A stretch of DNA of 64,000 nucleotides from Epiperipatus broadwayi (Eukaryota > Onychophora > Udeonychophora > Euonychophora > Peripatidae), in the NCBI GenBank assembly GCA_028023455.1, contig JAQFVV010006340.1, forward strand, positions 2,525,438 through 2,589,437. Direction: 5' to 3'. The position numbers and the translations under genes were made by a program. Below are positions 61,530 to 64,000 of the stretch, in pieces (position 1 is the first letter of the stretch; each line of letters begins with the position of its first letter). The notes below the pieces were generated by a model. The model had not been told where the DNA came from. It saw nothing but the letters and a program-made list of their open reading frames with translations, and did not search any database.

Positions 61530-61573
61530 ACCAACTGATGATTTCTGGTTTAGCATGAAAAACGTATATTGGT
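61530..61573 (+). ncRNA. hammerhead ribozyme-like motif, family A copy 3
   Basis: Plus strand, opposite arm: ACCAA (61530-61534), CTGATGA (61535-61541), stem II, GAAA (61557-61560), AACGTAT, A, TTGGT (61569-61573). One mismatch in stem III. Stem I and the core are intact. Confidence 0.55.
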
Positions 61574-61719
61574 GATTATTTATCTTTTCAACATTATGTG
61601 TGTTCGAGTGGGTTAGTGTTATGAGATGGTGTGGAGAGTGGTGGGTCATGTGAAAGTCTATGCTCATACACTGTCTATTACATATATAGACAGGTATATA
61701 TAAGCCTGTGTATTTCAGC

Positions 61720-62659
<940 letters not shown>

Positions 62660-62738
62660 GCGCTAAGCAAACTTATTATAAATTAGTTTAAAATTATAGC
62701 TTCACTATTTAATGCAAAAAAAAAAGTCGCATATTTAT

Positions 62739-62871
<133 letters not shown>

Positions 62872-62888
62872 TATATATATATATATAT

Positions 62889-63120
62889 AGTACAATTGAA
62901 TATGTTTATATAATTTACCTAATATATTATTGTGATGTTTAATAATCTTGTCTTGGATATTGTTTGTTTTTTATATATATAGTACAATTGAATATATATT
63001 TATATAATTTACCTAATATATAATTGTGATATATTTAATAATCTTGTCTTGGATATTGTTTGTTTTTTATATATATAGTACAATTGAATATATATTTATA
63101 TAATTTAATTAATATATAAT
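62889..63120 (+). repeat. roughly 94-bp tandem repeats upstream of the PHD frame
   Basis: AGTACAATTGAATAT starts at 62889, 62981 and 63077 (spacing 92 and 96); two full units and a partial third. Each has TATATAATTTACCTAATATA and ATCTTGTCTTGGATATTGTT. They may act as repeated promoter units in a LINE 5' UTR, as monomers do in some L1 elements; that role is inference. Confidence 0.8.
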
Positions 63121-63336
63121 TTTTGTATTTCCTTAGATTTGTTTTTCCCAATTTTATTAATTTTTTTTTTTTTTGTTAAGTAACAGATATTGCCATTGTT
63201 TGTTTTATAATTAAATTATTTTACTATAATGCATTTATTCACTTTATAATTTTTAGTCTAAGGGATTTAATTGTGTACTTAGATGGGATTTATTTATTAT
63301 ACTGTATCTACTTTTTTTTTGTTAGTTATATTTTAG

Positions 63337-64000
63337 ATGGCGCCTTTTAAATTTCCTTGTGCTTTGTGTTTGTCTGATATTTTTGGTAGACAAAAATTTT
63401 TAAAATGCTTGGGTTTTTGTGGCCTTAGATACCATATAGTATGTTATAATTTATTTAATAAAGATACTTCCATTGATTCTATTAATAATACCTCTGAATT
63501 TTTATGTGAATACTGTAGCTCTTATTATAAGAAGGCTTCTGTTATTTTGAATTCTTATGTCTCCCAAATTTCTACGATGAATTCATCTCTTTCTGTTTTA
63601 TCTGATACTGATATAATCTCTGATTCTAGCTCAGTTTCATCTGTTTGTAAGGTCTGTTCTATTGCTATATTGGATCCTGCTAACTGTATCAATTGTTCTG
63701 GTCAATGTCAGGGGAAGTTTCATACCTCTTGTCTTAGATTAAGTAAAATTGATGCTGATATTTTTCATACTATTGGTTCTGGCTTCTATAAATGTATAGA
63801 GTGTAATTATATGTCTAAGGTATTTTTGACAGATAATATTGCTGATAATCCTGTTTTAGATAATGAGTTTCAGATAGTTAAGTTAACTAATTGTATGAAT
63901 AGTAGAATTAATGGAGATAATTGTGTTATAAATTCTATTGTAAATGAATTTGATAAAAATAAAGATTTGTTGCCCTTACATTATCTTTCTAAGATAGATG
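63337..64000 (+). CDS. tandem PHD-finger protein, probably LINE ORF1 (partial, runs off the window)
   Basis: ATG at 63337 opens a frame with no stop for 221 codons to the window end. It starts MAPFKFPCALCLSDIFGRQ. PHD finger 1 uses Cys8, 11, 24, 28, His33, Cys36, 57, 60; finger 2 uses Cys104, 107, 120, 124, His129, Cys132, 153, 156. Both follow C-x2-C-x12-C-x3-C-x4-H-x2-C-x20-C-x2-C exactly. A Ser/Asn-rich linker (61-103) separates them. PHD-like fingers occur in ORF1 of CR1/L2-group LINEs, where they are thought to help chromatin or RNP contacts. The tandem-repeat 5' region and lack of introns favour a retrotransposon over a host gene. The uninterrupted frame suggests a young copy. A host PHD protein remains possible. 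Confidence 0.78.
   Translation, partial: MAPFKFPCALCLSDIFGRQKFLKCLGFCGLRYHIVCYNLFNKDTSIDSINNTSEFLCEYCSSYYKKASVILNSYVSQISTMNSSLSVLSDTDIISDSSSVSSVCKVCSIAILDPANCINCSGQCQGKFHTSCLRLSKIDADIFHTIGSGFYKCIECNYMSKVFLTDNIADNPVLDNEFQIVKLTNCMNSRINGDNCVINSIVNEFDKNKDLLPLHYLSKID

Noticed and set aside
62889-63120. CRISPR-like array
   Set aside because: Animal DNA; the units are adjacent tandem repeats without spacers.

Overview
This is AT-rich animal DNA made almost entirely of transposable elements and microsatellites. Long (TA)n, (AAT)n and (TAG)n tracts, a Penelope-like element with a GIY-YIG nuclease, an APE-type LINE, a Merlin transposase, tRNA-derived SINE sequence and many head-to-head palindromes point to an invertebrate. 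A mollusc, probably a cephalopod, is my best guess, but this is inference without a database search. No complete host gene is visible. The best host-gene candidate is one coding exon at 41379-41563 (splice acceptor, 60 codons, stop, AATAAA).

Layout: 1-47 possible exon edge; 349-5800 a near-complete but broken LINE lying between (TAG)n tracts; 5801-6479 a 680-bp (TAG)n array; 6986-10605 a minus-strand truncated copy of an LTR element, interrupted at 9238-10212 by inverted repeats carrying hammerhead-like motifs; 11938-12723 a large palindrome; 13400-13507 a SINE with a 12-bp target duplication; 15967-28692 an LTR element (LTR1, gag-like coiled-coil remnant, LTR2) whose second LTR is split by a nested 6.5-kb insertion (Penelope-like element plus element E1). 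E2 (28796-33059) is a diverged sister of E1. Both begin TGTGCCC, abut (TA)n, and share a CCAAT/TATA promoter layout, a poly(A) region and a pair of adjacent hairpins with compensatory changes, but they have no ORF.

The right half holds (TA)n-linked palindromic MITEs (34211, 58714), a minus-strand Penelope remnant followed by a well-formed hammerhead fold (39041-39083), the candidate host exon, a 576-bp stretch with a single G (46567-47142), a repeat carrying several CACGTG boxes present in inverted copies (49010 and 56460), a Merlin transposon with about 43-bp terminal inverted repeats (50819-52539), a 609-bp near-perfect palindrome of a tRNA-headed SINE (52578-53186), and palindromes set inside (AAT)n tracts (61281-62425). 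At the right edge an uninterrupted reading frame (63337 to beyond 64000) encodes two PHD fingers with identical cysteine/histidine spacing. It lies downstream of roughly 94-bp tandem repeats and is probably ORF1 of a young LINE.

The elements do not form a pathway. The recurring themes are insertion next to microsatellites, head-to-head palindromes able to form long dsRNA, and hammerhead-like self-cleaving RNA folds in three separate repeat families.
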